Below are positions 24,802 through 34,472 of a stretch of DNA of 64,000 nucleotides, piece by piece. The position numbers and the translations under genes were made by a program. Where the stretch lies: contig CAJUKK010000005.1 of assembly GCA_910586985.1 (NCBI GenBank), forward strand, positions 97,903 to 161,902. The letters run 5' to 3'. How positions within the stretch are numbered: the first letter of the stretch is position 1; each line of letters begins with the position of its first letter. Source of the DNA: an uncultured Christensenellaceae bacterium. Its GTDB lineage: Bacteria; Bacillota; Clostridia; Christensenellales; Borkfalkiaceae. The notes below the pieces were generated by a model. The model saw nothing but the letters and a program-made list of their open reading frames with translations. It did no database searches and was not told where the DNA came from.

Positions 24802-26857
24802 TCCGAACCTCCCCGCTTTCCAATAATCCTCTCATGCTCTCGTCAAAATAACAGAAATTATTTTTCTTGCCGCGTTTTACGGTATACATTGCCGTATCCG
24901 CCATTTTAAATAAGTCGTCGTAAGTACCTTCAAAATTTTCCGTTGTGGCAACGCCCATGCTGATGCTCACTTCAAAATTTCGGAACGGTACGGTAATCCG
25001 TTTAAATATACGTTTGATCTGCGGCAAAGAACTGTCTTTATATTCCGTAAATAAAATAAATTCGTCCCCGCCCATGCGCGCCGCAATATCCGTAACACGA
25101 ATATTTTCCCGCATGCGGTCGGCAAGCGCGCAGAGCACTTCGTCTCCGAACAAATGCCCGTGTTCGTCGTTTGCCTTTTTCATATTATCGAGATCCATTA
25201 CCGCAAGCGCATAACGCTTTCCGCGTGAACGAGCCTCGGTAATCAGCGTATCGATTCTGTTCTTTGCGGCGGTATGATTTAAAAGTCCAGTTTTGGAATC
25301 ATGCTCCGCCTGCTTTTCAAGCAATTCCATGATTTCGGTCTCGTCGTTCACGTCGACGATCTTTCCGATCGCCCCGTCTGGAGCCTCCGCTTCGCTGTCG
25401 CTCCAAAGCGTCTTAGCGATAACTTTACTCCACTTCTGCTGACCGTTGATATTCAACAGATACTTTTCGGTCACAACGGAATTTTCGGGCGAAGTATTTT
25501 TGAGACGGTTAAGAAACTTTTCAAAATCCTCTTTGGGAAAAACGTTCGTCCACTCTTCGCACTCGGAAGGATCTGCAATCCGCACGGGAACGCCGAGGAA
25601 CTCCGCGCACCATTCGGAAAATTGCAAAGTCTCGGGAACGGAAGTATACTCAAAGATTATTTCGCCCGAAATGTCGGACAAAAACCGAAACTTTTGCCGC
25701 TCAAGCTCGAACAGATAAATGGAACGGTGAGAGGCCGCAACCTTATCCGCGCGAAGAATCTGTTTGACCGAATCCTGCAATTTATTCTCTGCGTTTGCAC
25801 CGAGTGAAACGGTCTTTAACTCCGTTTTTAACTTCGGCGTAATTTCTTTCAGACATTCGAGCAAGAGCGGATTGAACTGCCCGCATTCGCCGTTCAATAT
25901 CATATTGATCGCCGTATCGGAATCAAACGCTTTTTTATAGCACCGTTCGCTGGTAAGCGCGTCGTAAACGTCTGCAAGCGCCACTACTTGCGCCGCAATG
26001 GGAATATCGTCCCCTTTCAAACCGTCGGGATATCCCTTGCCGTCGTACCGTTCGTGGTGATGGCGACAGATATCGTACCCGATTTTAATGAGCGTCTCGT
26101 TTTTACGGAAAGGGATCGCCGCAAGCATGTTCGCGCCTTCCACCGTATGCGACTTCATTATTTCAAACTCTTCGGGAGTGAATCTTCCCGGTTTGTTTAA
26201 AATTTCCTCGGGAACGGATATTTTACCGATATCGTGCAACGCCGAAGCCGTGGATATAAAGCGAATATCCGCTTGGGAAAGATGATACTTATTTGTTTTG
26301 CGCACAAGCTGTTCAAGCAACATCTGCGTAATCATATTTACGTGCAGAACGTGCATGCCGCTCTCGCCGTTACGAAATTCTACGATATGCGACAAAATCT
26401 CGATCATCAAAGAATTATCTTTTTCTTTCTGATAAATCTGATCGGTAAGCATATCCGACATTTCTTTTTGGCGGACGCTCAGCATAAAGTTGCACGCAAC
26501 GCGGTGTTTGACCGTGCGCTCGTCAAACGGACGGCTGATATAATCGACCGCGCCCAGATCGTATGCCCTGTCGATATACGCGCCGCTCGTCTCTGCCGAA
26601 ATCATAATTACGGGTATCATCTTGATCCAGCCCGTATGATTCATCATGGAAAGCACTTCGAATCCGTCCATCTGCGGCATTACGATATCGAGTAACATTA
26701 AGGAAATTTCCAACTCGTGCTCCTGCAAAATCGCAATCGCCTCTGTTCCGTTTTCCGCTTCGATAATTTCAAAACTGCCTTCGAGCATATCGGCAAGAAG
26801 GGAACGATTCAACTCCGAATCGTCTACGATCAAAATTTTTCTCTTACTCCCGCTCAT
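24791..26857 (-). CDS. Response regulator with HD-GYP and GGDEF domains
   Basis: A 688-residue cytoplasmic regulator with both c-di-GMP-making and c-di-GMP-degrading modules. Receiver: residues 6-120, acidic pair in VDDSE, phosphoacceptor near Asp57 in LLDIVMP. HD-GYP phosphodiesterase: about 150-335, with ALHDIGK near 206, HHHERYDGKGYP near 275 and ALADVYDALTS after it. A PAS-like region covers roughly 380-500. GGDEF cyclase: about 520-680, with MDLDNMKKANDEHGH and an intact MGGDEF near 596; RVTD five residues before it is an RxxD inhibitory I-site. ATG at 26857 is chosen because GGAG lies 6 nt upstream; an in-frame TTG at 26869 is the alternative. It overlaps the kinase gene by 14 nt and the Hpt gene by 11 nt. 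Both activities appear intact by motif. Confidence 0.93.
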   Translation of the reverse strand: MSGSKRKILIVDDSELNRSLLADMLEGSFEIIEAENGTEAIAILQEHELEISLMLLDIVMPQMDGFEVLSMMNHTGWIKMIPVIMISAETSGAYIDRAYDLGAVDYISRPFDERTVKHRVACNFMLSVRQKEMSDMLTDQIYQKEKDNSLMIEILSHIVEFRNGESGMHVLHVNMITQMLLEQLVRKTNKYHLSQADIRFISTASALHDIGKISVPEEILNKPGRFTPEEFEIMKSHTVEGANMLAAIPFRKNETLIKIGYDICRHHHERYDGKGYPDGLKGDDIPIAAQVVALADVYDALTSERCYKKAFDSDTAINMILNGECGQFNPLLLECLKEITPKLKTELKTVSLGANAENKLQDSVKQILRADKVAASHRSIYLFELERQKFRFLSDISGEIIFEYTSVPETLQFSEWCAEFLGVPVRIADPSECEEWTNVFPKEDFEKFLNRLKNTSPENSVVTEKYLLNINGQQKWSKVIAKTLWSDSEAEAPDGAIGKIVDVNDETEIMELLEKQAEHDSKTGLLNHTAAKNRIDTLITEARSRGKRYALAVMDLDNMKKANDEHGHLFGDEVLCALADRMRENIRVTDIAARMGGDEFILFTEYKDSSLPQIKRIFKRITVPFRNFEVSISMGVATTENFEGTYDDLFKMADTAMYTVKRGKKNNFCYFDESMRGLLESGEVRNDG

Positions 26858-29852
26858 GATCAGCTCCAAGAATACTTACAACTATTTCTTTTACATTGTC
26901 CATGTTGATGGGTTTTGCAAGGTGCGCGTTCATACCCGCGTCAAGCGTTGCCTTTACGTCGTCGTCAAAAGCGTTCGCCGTCATTGCAATGATCGGAATT
27001 GTCTTTGCCTCGGGATGAGCCGACGCGCGAATCGCACGCGCCGCGTCAAGTCCGTTCATAACCGGCATCTGGATATCCATAAAGATCAGATCATACTGAC
27101 CTTTCTCGCTCTTTTCGAATTTTTCAAGGGCGATCTTACCGTTTTCCGCAAGATCGCACGTTACACCCTCGATATCGAGAAGTTCTTCCAGAATTTCCGC
27201 GTTAATCTCGTTATCCTCTGCGGCAAGTACGTGTAACCCCTCCATAGATACGGATTTTTGCTGTGCGGCAATATTGTCTTCGCTGCCGTCCTTTTTCAGT
27301 TGTTTCACCGCGTGGCGGAAATTGGAAACAAAGAACGGTTTGGGCAGGAACAGATCGATCCCCGCTTCTTTCGCCTCGTCCTCGATTTCATCGAAACTGT
27401 ACGACGTAAGAACCATAATCGGAAGGTCTTTTCCGACAATTTCGCGAATGCGTTTTGCCGTTTCCACACCGTCCATTCCCGGCATCTTCCAGTCAAGTAA
27501 AACAAGATTAAAAGGTTTTTCGTCCTTTGCGGCTTTTACTTTTTCGACCGCGGTCATACCGTCGTATGCGGCGCTGATTTCCACGCCCGTTCCTTCCATG
27601 AGCGCGGCAACGTCCTCACAAATATACTCTTCGTCGTCGACGACAAGTATTTTATAAATGTTATGTTCTGCCCAGAACAACTCGCTGTCGATATCGCCGT
27701 GCTCGACAAACGCAAGTTCAAGCTCGACGGTAAATTTACTTCCGCGGTTCAATTCGCTTTCAACGGAAATCGTACCGCCCATGAGATCGACAATATTTTT
27801 AGTGATCGTCATTCCCAATCCCGTACCCTGAATCTCACGGGTTGCCGCAGACGACTCGCGCGAGAACGGCTCGAATATCTTCTGCAAGAACTCGGGACTC
27901 ATACCAAGTCCGTTATCTTCGACGATAAATTTCAAATGAGCGTGATTGTGTACGGATTTGCTCATTACCTCAACGGTAAATACGACTCTTCCCCCATCGG
28001 GCGTGTACTTGACGGCGTTGGAAAGAAGATTGAGCATAATCTGATTGATTCTTAACTTATCGCCGTAAACGCGCTCGGGAAGAACACCCTTCGAATGAAT
28101 CTCGAACTCCTGATGCTTTTCTCTTGCCTGCGGCCCGATAATCGAACCGATTTCTTCCAAGAAATTCGAAAAATCCATTTCTTCGATATTCAGCGAAGTC
28201 TTTCCGCTTTCTATCTTACTCATATCGAGAATATCGTTGATGAGGCTGAGCAGATGCTGTCCCGAGAACATAATCTTACGGATATATTCCCGCACCTTGT
28301 CGGGATTTTCGGCATCTTTGGCAAGAAGCGTCGCAAACCCGATGATCGCGTTCATAGGCGTACGGATATCGTGCGACATATTGGAAAGGAAATTACTCTT
28401 CGCTTCGTTTGCAGACTTCGCAATATCGAGCGCCTGCGCAAGATTTTGCGACATCTTTTTTTCCTTGGTACGATCGGACAAGACAAGCACGAATCCGTCT
28501 TCTGCCGTATCCAACGAATGTTTGAGCATCATCTGATACCAATACTCCTGATTGGTATCTACATGGCGCATTCTGATTTCCGATCCCCAGATATCGCCTT
28601 TCCCGAGTTTTGCAAGTCCTTCCTTCGTAAAAGGTTTGGGCGCGTTGATTGCCGCTTTCAGGATGTTGCGGATATCCGCCTTTACTTCCCCGACATCAAG
28701 TCCCAATACCTGATTGAGATTCGGACTGACGTAATCGGCTTTAAAATGCTCCGAACGGAAAAGAATAAACAGATCGTTCGTGTTTTGCGTAAGCAACGTC
28801 AGAATGCCTTCGCGAGACCGCACGGAGTACTCTTTATCGCGCAACCGCTGACGGTTTAACAATATCAACAAAATCAAAACAGCGGCAAGGATACAAATAA
28901 ATATCACAGCCATTACGATAATCGTAACAAGACGGAAATTGCTCATGTTACTGTTGACGATATCGGAAGGAACAACGCCCAAAAGCATCCAGTCGCTGAA
29001 CTCTACCGACATATACGTGAGATAATATTCATTCCCGTCCGATTTCGTTTTAAAGAGCGCACTGCCCGTTTTATCTTTATCATTTTCTTTTTCCCAATCG
29101 GCTTTGATTGTATCGATCGACGATTGAGTAATTTTGCACTCATTCTCCAAAAATTCAAGATAATTTGTTTTTAATTCGAGATCTCCGCGCGACTGAAGAA
29201 GAATGTCTCCGTCAGGGAGAACGATATAACATATACCGGAATCGGCGAATGCTTTTACATCCAAAACATTCTGTAAATCCTGCGCATTGAAAATAATCGA
29301 AATCGCCGAATACTCGAATCCGTTAAACGTATATTTTTGATTGTTCGAAAAAGGAACGGCAAACATAACGAAACTGCTCGTATTGCCGTTTTGGTCTGTA
29401 CGCGTACCCGATACTCCTACGTCCTCACCGCCGAGAAGCGCGTCGATCTCACGCCTGAATTCAAGGTCTGCAATCGTAACGCCGTCTGCGCGCATACCGA
29501 TTGCCTTTTTATCATCGTTATCCGAATCAATGTTAACGAGATAGAAATCGGTAAATCCCCAAACGGCTTTCTGATTCTGCACGTAATCGTTAAATTCTTC
29601 GTGACGTTCAGGATCGCTCGTCATATTGATAATATACTGCTCCCAGCTGCGCATCAGGTTTCTATAATCGGAAACCTTTTGCTGGAATGTCGTATTGACT
29701 TGCCCGTAAATTTCCGAAAGATGCGCAACGCTCTCCGTAAAAATCTGATTGGACGTAAAAACTGAATACAGTACGGTCGTTACGCAGATAATGATTGCAA
29801 ATACCGCCATAACGATTCCGTTCCGAAGAATTTCTAAATCCCTTTTTCGCAT
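26844..29852 (-). CDS. Hybrid sensor histidine kinase with two receiver domains
   Basis: A 1,002-residue membrane kinase. A first membrane segment (about 10-32) and a second (about 308-332) flank an extracytoplasmic sensor region with Cache-like character (FYLVNIDSD, then GICYIVLPDG). A PAS domain follows at about 355-470. The HisKA motif FLSNMSHDIRTPMNAI carries His at about 492; the ATPase shows NLLSNAVKYTP, VEDNGLGM and GTGLGMTI. Receiver 1 has VVDDEE and LLDWKMP (Asp about 787); receiver 2 has AAEDNEINAE and FMDIQMP (Asp about 924). An SD of GGGAG lies before the ATG, and a promoter is visible at 29946-29975. It heads the phosphorelay operon and should feed the Hpt protein. Ligand unknown. 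Confidence 0.95.
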   Translation of the reverse strand: MRKRDLEILRNGIVMAVFAIIICVTTVLYSVFTSNQIFTESVAHLSEIYGQVNTTFQQKVSDYRNLMRSWEQYIINMTSDPERHEEFNDYVQNQKAVWGFTDFYLVNIDSDNDDKKAIGMRADGVTIADLEFRREIDALLGGEDVGVSGTRTDQNGNTSSFVMFAVPFSNNQKYTFNGFEYSAISIIFNAQDLQNVLDVKAFADSGICYIVLPDGDILLQSRGDLELKTNYLEFLENECKITQSSIDTIKADWEKENDKDKTGSALFKTKSDGNEYYLTYMSVEFSDWMLLGVVPSDIVNSNMSNFRLVTIIVMAVIFICILAAVLILLILLNRQRLRDKEYSVRSREGILTLLTQNTNDLFILFRSEHFKADYVSPNLNQVLGLDVGEVKADIRNILKAAINAPKPFTKEGLAKLGKGDIWGSEIRMRHVDTNQEYWYQMMLKHSLDTAEDGFVLVLSDRTKEKKMSQNLAQALDIAKSANEAKSNFLSNMSHDIRTPMNAIIGFATLLAKDAENPDKVREYIRKIMFSGQHLLSLINDILDMSKIESGKTSLNIEEMDFSNFLEEIGSIIGPQAREKHQEFEIHSKGVLPERVYGDKLRINQIMLNLLSNAVKYTPDGGRVVFTVEVMSKSVHNHAHLKFIVEDNGLGMSPEFLQKIFEPFSRESSAATREIQGTGLGMTITKNIVDLMGGTISVESELNRGSKFTVELELAFVEHGDIDSELFWAEHNIYKILVVDDEEYICEDVAALMEGTGVEISAAYDGMTAVEKVKAAKDEKPFNLVLLDWKMPGMDGVETAKRIREIVGKDLPIMVLTSYSFDEIEDEAKEAGIDLFLPKPFFVSNFRHAVKQLKKDGSEDNIAAQQKSVSMEGLHVLAAEDNEINAEILEELLDIEGVTCDLAENGKIALEKFEKSEKGQYDLIFMDIQMPVMNGLDAARAIRASAHPEAKTIPIIAMTANAFDDDVKATLDAGMNAHLAKPINMDNVKEIVVSILGADHERE

Positions 29853-29945
29853 GTTACACTCCCGTAAATAATTGTTGTCAGATTATTTAATCCGTCGTTT
29901 CAAAAAATTCTTTAACACATTACAATATGATATTTATACATATTA

Positions 29946-29975
29946 ATATTAACATAATGGACGACCTGCTGTCAA
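29946..29975 (-). promoter_or_regulatory. SigA-like promoter of the phosphorelay operon
   Basis: TTGACA on the minus strand is followed after 18 nt by TAATAT (or after 17 nt by TTAATA). The start would give an 85-nt untranslated leader before the kinase ATG. Confidence 0.55.
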
Positions 29976-30096
29976 TTATTTCACCAAAAAACGCATAAGA
30001 ATTGGAAGAAAATTTGCAAAAAAAGAGTTTATTTTACCTTTTTTTACCATAACCGACAATATTTTAACGCCATGCATATCGCGGATATTATTTTAA
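29976..30096. other. AT-rich intergenic stretch
   Basis: Between the kinase promoter and the phosphoesterase terminator I see no coding frame, repeat or convincing structure. Confidence 0.5.
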
Positions 30097-30146
30097 TATA
30101 AAAAATGCGACGTGCAAACTCTAAAAATCCGCAGTTTGCACGTCGC
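30097..30146 (-). terminator. Terminator of the ade-rdgB-phosphoesterase operon
   Basis: A 14-bp perfect stem (30107-30120 with 30133-30146) is followed on the minus strand by ATTTTTTAT, 14 nt after the phosphoesterase stop. Confidence 0.9.
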
Positions 30147-30159
30147 TACCGTTCAACAA

Positions 30160-30624
30160 TCAAATATTAACAATCACCGGCGTAATTTTATTTCCATGCA
30201 CGACAACATAGCCGTAACTCGCGTTCGTATATGTACCGATTGCTCCCGGATTGATACACAGAACTCCTTCCACACTCTCAATCGCGGCAACATGCGTATG
30301 CCCGTAAAACGCCGCTTCACACCCGAGTTCCTTTGCGCGGCGCGCAAGCGTACCGAGTCCCTTTTTTACGCCGTATCTGTGTCCGTGACAACAAAATACA
30401 GATATTCCCTCCGCCTGAACGACGTACTCGTCCAATCCGAACGAAAAATCATTATTCCCCCTGAACACATACGTTTTGTCGGGATATTGCCGAATTGTAT
30501 CGCGCATATCTCCCGAGCCGTCGCCAAGATGAATAATAAGATCATTTTCGGCAAACAGCGGCGCGATCTTTTCGAGTCCCGAACGCCGTCCGTGAGAATC
30601 AGACAGCACAATTATCGTTTTCAT
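30160..30624 (-). CDS. YfcE/MJ0936-type metallophosphoesterase
   Basis: A 154-residue calcineurin-like phosphodiesterase. The metal-binding blocks are in order: LSDSHG near residue 8 (D-x-H), LGDGSGD (GDxxxD), FRGNND (GNxD/N), CCHGHRYG (GH) and FYGHTHV near residue 107 (GHTH). The family hydrolyses phosphodiesters with Mn2+ or similar metals. The start chosen is ATG 30624, which overlaps the rdgB stop as ATGA and has AGGAAAAG upstream; a longer in-frame form would run far into rdgB. RdgB and YfcE-like genes are common neighbours in Firmicutes. Confidence 0.92.
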   Translation of the reverse strand: MKTIIVLSDSHGRRSGLEKIAPLFAENDLIIHLGDGSGDMRDTIRQYPDKTYVFRGNNDFSFGLDEYVVQAEGISVFCCHGHRYGVKKGLGTLARRAKELGCEAAFYGHTHVAAIESVEGVLCINPGAIGTYTNASYGYVVVHGNKITPVIVNI

Positions 30625-31184
30625 AACTTTTCCTGCAAAACCTTTAATGCCCTTCCTCGGTGAGAAACGAGGTTCTTTTCCTCCGCCGTCGCCTCCGCAA
30701 ACGATTTGTTTAAATCGTCGCTCCAAAATAGACTGTCATAACCAAAGCCGTTTTCGCCCCTCTCCTCATGTAAAATTCTGCCGCGCGTCTCGCCCTCTGC
30801 CGTCAGTTCCGTCCCGTCCGGAAACGCGACGACGATACCACACGAAAAATGCGCCGTCCTGTCCTCTTCGCCTTGAAGATTTTTTAAGAGCAGCATGCGG
30901 TTTTCCCTGTCTCCCCCGCCCGAATAACGCGCGCTGTACACACCAGGCGCGCCGCCGAGCGCATCCACGCATAAACCGCTGTCGTCCGCAAGCGAAGGAA
31001 GTCCCGTCGCCGCGCAAACCGCGCGCGCCTTTAAACGGGCGTTCTCTAAAAACGTGCGCCCCGTTTCCTCCACTTCCCCCGTAAAACCTGCGTCTCTCTG
31101 CGAGACGATCTCCCAACCGCTTAAAATTTCGCGTATTTCACTCAGCTTATGCGCGTTACCCGTTGCCGCAACCAATTTTTTCAT
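30621..31184 (-). CDS. rdgB: XTP/dITP diphosphohydrolase (Ham1/RdgB)
   Basis: Removes non-canonical purine nucleotides (dITP, XTP) from the pool by hydrolysing them to monophosphate and pyrophosphate. The 187 residues show the phosphate-binding ATGNAHKLSEI at the N-terminus (usually AT(G/N)NxxKxxE), ADDSGLCVDALGG with the metal-binding Asp pair, GVYSARYSG, and HEERGENGFGYDSLFW with the base-selective region. The closing SHRGRAL matches the family C-terminus. Start and stop overlap the neighbours by 4 nt each, so it is the middle gene of ade-rdgB-phosphoesterase. Confidence 0.95.
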   Translation of the reverse strand: MKKLVAATGNAHKLSEIREILSGWEIVSQRDAGFTGEVEETGRTFLENARLKARAVCAATGLPSLADDSGLCVDALGGAPGVYSARYSGGGDRENRMLLLKNLQGEEDRTAHFSCGIVVAFPDGTELTAEGETRGRILHEERGENGFGYDSLFWSDDLNKSFAEATAEEKNLVSHRGRALKVLQEKL

Positions 31185-32920
31185 GCCTTTACCTCTACAG
31201 TCGTAAATTCAAATTTTGTAACATCAAACAGTCCCCGATCGGTCAGTTTCAACGCGGGAATCACTGCAAGCGACAAAAACGCGGGCGTCATAAACGGCTC
31301 GTAGCAATCTTTTACTCCCATTTTTCTGGCAATCGCCGTGAGCGACTCCGTTTTTTCAATCACTTCATCCGCAGGCGCGGAACTCATCAACCCCGCAATA
31401 TCAAGCGGAAAGACATATTCTTTGCCGTTTTGAACGATTGCCATACCGCCGCCCGCTTTTTCGAGCGCCGCCGCAATCCGCGCCATATCTCCGTTATTGT
31501 CGCCGAGTATCACCATATTGTGACTGTCGTGCGCGACGGTGATCCCGATTGCGCCGCCCTTAAGTCCAAAATCCTTGACAAGTCCGAGCCCGATATTGCC
31601 GCTTGCAAAATGCCGTTCGACAACAGCAATCTTTAAAAGACTTGTGCCCTCTAAAATTACGTCGCCGTCTTTACAGTCTACAGATACGATCTCCTCGTCG
31701 CTGATGAGCCCGTAAGGACGCACCTTCATTGCGCGGGCGCGCCCGCTTTTGATATCGAGTTTCAAATCGTCTGCTTTCACCGATCGGATACGCACCGTAT
31801 TTTTCACCGCCGCGGGAAAATACTTTTGCTCATCATCAAACAACGCCTTTCCGTTTTCCACCGTCAGGACACCGGCTTTAAATACGGCGGCAACGGCAAA
31901 GCTCAACATATCTTTTACGAGAACGATATCGCCGTCATACGCGGGAGCGATGGCACCTTTTCCGCGTAATCCGTAACAATCCGCCACATTTTTAGTCGCC
32001 ATACAAACCGCATGCGACGGATCAATTCCGCATTGGACAAGCATACGGAGCGCATCGTCGACATGCCCCTTTCTCATAAGATCGCGGGCGTTTTTATCGT
32101 CTGAACAAATGAGGAATCGGCGAAAATTAAATTCATTCACCGCGCTCGCGCAACTTTTGAGATTGCTCGCCGAAGATCCGCCCCTCAGCTGTACAAACAT
32201 TCCGCAGGCGATCTTTTCGAGACATTCCGCAGTATTTTCACTTTCATGATCGGTCGCAATCCCCGACGCCGCATATGCGTTAAGCAATTGCCCCGAGACC
32301 GTAGGCGCATGACCGTCTATCGGTTTACAAGCCTCTTGCGCCGCCTGCAATTTTTCCAGAGTTTCTTCCTCACCCGAGATTACGGCGGGATAATTCATCA
32401 TTTCTCCCAAACCGAAAAACAGTTCACGGCCGATCTCGCGCGCCGTCTCCTCGGCGTCGATCGCCGCGCCGCTCGTTTCAAAGGGAGTCGCCGGCACGCA
32501 GGACGGAAGTTGCAGATATACGTCGATCGGATTCACGCCGCCGACACTCAGGCGCGAAAACGCCTCTTTAATATACTCCGCCCCCTCGATTCCGCATACG
32601 TTTACAATCTCGTGCGGATCGGCAACAATCCCCGTCGTACCGTGAGCCGCCGCAAGCGACGCGAACGCCTCAGGCGAAAGCAACGAACTTTCCACGTGAA
32701 TGTGAGAATCTATTAACCCCGGAATCGCCGTCGCCCCGCCGCCGTCGTACACCGACTTTCCGCGGTATCCGTAACCGATTCCCGCAATTTTTCCACCCGC
32801 AAGCGCAATCTCGCCCGCCGAGATCTCCCCCGTGAAAACGTTGAAAATTTTAACATTTTTAATGAGAAGATCGCACTCTTCCCGACCGGACGCACAACCG
32901 ATAAGCCGTTTTAACTCCAT
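31181..32920 (-). CDS. ade: Adenine deaminase
   Basis: Deaminates adenine to hypoxanthine for purine salvage. The 579 residues match the usual length of the bacterial Ade family in the amidohydrolase superfamily. PGLIDSHIHVESS near residue 75 supplies the HxH metal ligands, VADPHEIVNVCG follows, then GHAP near 230 and CSDDKNARDL near 300 with the catalytic Asp region. The frame stays open upstream to 32989, but the consensus promoter at 32951-32979 would start transcription near 32944, so the ATG at 32920 is the only sensible start. First gene of the operon with rdgB, a purine salvage and clean-up unit. Confidence 0.95.
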   Translation of the reverse strand: MELKRLIGCASGREECDLLIKNVKIFNVFTGEISAGEIALAGGKIAGIGYGYRGKSVYDGGGATAIPGLIDSHIHVESSLLSPEAFASLAAAHGTTGIVADPHEIVNVCGIEGAEYIKEAFSRLSVGGVNPIDVYLQLPSCVPATPFETSGAAIDAEETAREIGRELFFGLGEMMNYPAVISGEEETLEKLQAAQEACKPIDGHAPTVSGQLLNAYAASGIATDHESENTAECLEKIACGMFVQLRGGSSASNLKSCASAVNEFNFRRFLICSDDKNARDLMRKGHVDDALRMLVQCGIDPSHAVCMATKNVADCYGLRGKGAIAPAYDGDIVLVKDMLSFAVAAVFKAGVLTVENGKALFDDEQKYFPAAVKNTVRIRSVKADDLKLDIKSGRARAMKVRPYGLISDEEIVSVDCKDGDVILEGTSLLKIAVVERHFASGNIGLGLVKDFGLKGGAIGITVAHDSHNMVILGDNNGDMARIAAALEKAGGGMAIVQNGKEYVFPLDIAGLMSSAPADEVIEKTESLTAIARKMGVKDCYEPFMTPAFLSLAVIPALKLTDRGLFDVTKFEFTTVEVKA

Positions 32921-32950
32921 TCTCTTTGCCGCCTCTCCGCTTTTATCGTT

Positions 32951-32979
32951 ATTATATTTTATTTGCATTCGTATGTCAA
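32951..32979 (-). promoter_or_regulatory. Perfect SigA promoter of the ade operon
   Basis: TTGACA, 17 nt, TATAAT on the minus strand, lying just before the end of the preceding ABC permease gene. It fixes the ade start codon. Confidence 0.85.
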
Positions 32980-32985
32980 GTGCGG

Positions 32986-33642
32986 TCAAAGATCGTATTT
33001 TTCAAAATTGCGCATGCCCTTCCAAGCGGCAAACACCGTTACGCATAAATAAAAGGTAACCCCGATGAAAAATACAACTGTCTTTGCCCCCATATTGGCA
33101 GGATCGGGCGTATTCAGAATATCCGCAAACAGCGGCGCGGAAAACCTTAATACAATCAACGCAGCAATGATCGCAAACTGCACCGCCGCCGCAATCAGAA
33201 AGGGAACGCCGACTTTATCGGGACTTTTAAAATACGTCGGAAAAAAGATCACGTTAAATACGCCAAGCAATATTAATCCGAAACCGAGGAAAGAAAAGTT
33301 CGCCATCATTCCCGCCAAATTTATCTGCATCTCCTGCGGCAAACACAACTCTTTCACTGCCGTCGAGATTCCCGCAAGAAACAAAACCGCCGTCTGTAAA
33401 ATGACGCACAGTATCATACGCGCAAGCGCAACGTCGCGCTTTTTAACGGGCATTGCGCAAGTAAACGCAAAATCACCGTTCTCCCGAGCTGTGAGACAAA
33501 TAAAAAATACAGACAATCCCGAAAAGAAAAACATGACTTCGTACGGATAGTTCGGGATAAATACAAACACCGCAAAAAACGGAAACAAAATCGCCGTTGG
33601 ATGCAGATTTAATAAAAACTCTTTTTTAAGTAAAGCTTTCAT
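32986..33642 (-). CDS. ABC-2-type permease subunit
   Basis: A 218-residue integral membrane protein with about six hydrophobic helices (starting near residues 16, 38, 75, 105, 145 and 190). The N-terminus MKALLKKEFLLNLHPT is typical for short ABC-2 transporter permeases. It overlaps the ATPase gene by 4 nt, so the pair forms one exporter, with the ATPase at 33639-34472 energising it. A TARENGDFAFTCAMPVKKRD segment after the second helix resembles the cytosolic loop of bacteriocin/antibiotic self-protection permeases. Substrate unknown. Confidence 0.85.
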   Translation of the reverse strand: MKALLKKEFLLNLHPTAILFPFFAVFVFIPNYPYEVMFFFSGLSVFFICLTARENGDFAFTCAMPVKKRDVALARMILCVILQTAVLFLAGISTAVKELCLPQEMQINLAGMMANFSFLGFGLILLGVFNVIFFPTYFKSPDKVGVPFLIAAAVQFAIIAALIVLRFSAPLFADILNTPDPANMGAKTVVFFIGVTFYLCVTVFAAWKGMRNFEKYDL

Positions 33643-34472
33643 TTTTTCCTCCCGTCGTATTCAAGATGGATCATAATATCGTCGAGCGTTGCGCTGCGCC
33701 GCCGTGCATTCGCTGTAGTCTCCCCGCGTTTTATCAAGGCGCGATACCCGTTTTTACCTTTCTTCAACCCGATCAATCCTTTTTCGCCATCAGGTTCCTC
33801 GTCAAATTCGGCAATATCGTACGTCTGCATGAGCGAGGACAGCGGTTCGTCTGCAATCACCCGTCCGTTCGCAATATATACGATATCGTCCGCAAGACAG
33901 GTGAGATCGGAGGTAACGTGCGTGGAAAAAAGTACCGTAACACGTTTTTCTTTGACGAGCGATAAAATCAGATCGGCAAATTCCTCTCGGGAAAGCGGAT
34001 CAAGTCCGCTCGTCGGCTCGTCTAAAACAAGTAGTTTCGCACCGTGCGACAACGCGAGCGCAAGCGAAAATTTGACCTTCATTCCGTCGGATAATTCGGC
34101 TACGCGCTTATTCTTATCGAGATTAAATTGCGTGAGATATTTCGTAAAGTCTGTCTCGCTCCAATTACGATAAAACGCCGAAACCGCGCGGGCGATCTCG
34201 GATAGACTCTTGCGCGGATAATAACGGAATCCTCCTGCGCAATAGCCGATTATTTCTTTTGCATTCCGCTCCCCTCTGCGCAGAGATATTCCGTACGCTT
34301 CCACCGTTCCTTCGGAAGAAATCAGATTGAGGATCGCTTTGATCGTCGTACTTTTGCCCGCCCCGTTTGCACCGATCAACCCGCAGATATGCCCCTCTTC
34401 CACAGATAACCCCACGTTTAACGCAAACCGCGGATATCTCTTTTTTAAATTTTCAACGCGGAGCGCCGTCAT
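33639..34472 (-). CDS. ABC transporter ATP-binding protein
   Basis: A 277-residue cytoplasmic ATPase. Walker A GANGAGKSTTIKAI is near residue 34, the Q-loop region lies near IGYCAGG, the signature reads LSDGMKVKFSLALAL (LSGGQ variant), Walker B is KLLVLDEPTSGLDP, and the switch His is in STHVTSDL. The C-terminal 60 residues form a small extra domain. ATG 34472 is preferred: it overlaps the AbrB gene stop as ATGA and has GGGAG upstream; an in-frame extension to 34508 would run into that gene. Partner of the permease at 32986-33642. The degenerate Gly (SDGM) is frequent in this ABC-2 subgroup. Confidence 0.93.
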   Translation of the reverse strand: MTALRVENLKKRYPRFALNVGLSVEEGHICGLIGANGAGKSTTIKAILNLISSEGTVEAYGISLRRGERNAKEIIGYCAGGFRYYPRKSLSEIARAVSAFYRNWSETDFTKYLTQFNLDKNKRVAELSDGMKVKFSLALALSHGAKLLVLDEPTSGLDPLSREEFADLILSLVKEKRVTVLFSTHVTSDLTCLADDIVYIANGRVIADEPLSSLMQTYDIAEFDEEPDGEKGLIGLKKGKNGYRALIKRGETTANARRRSATLDDIMIHLEYDGRKK

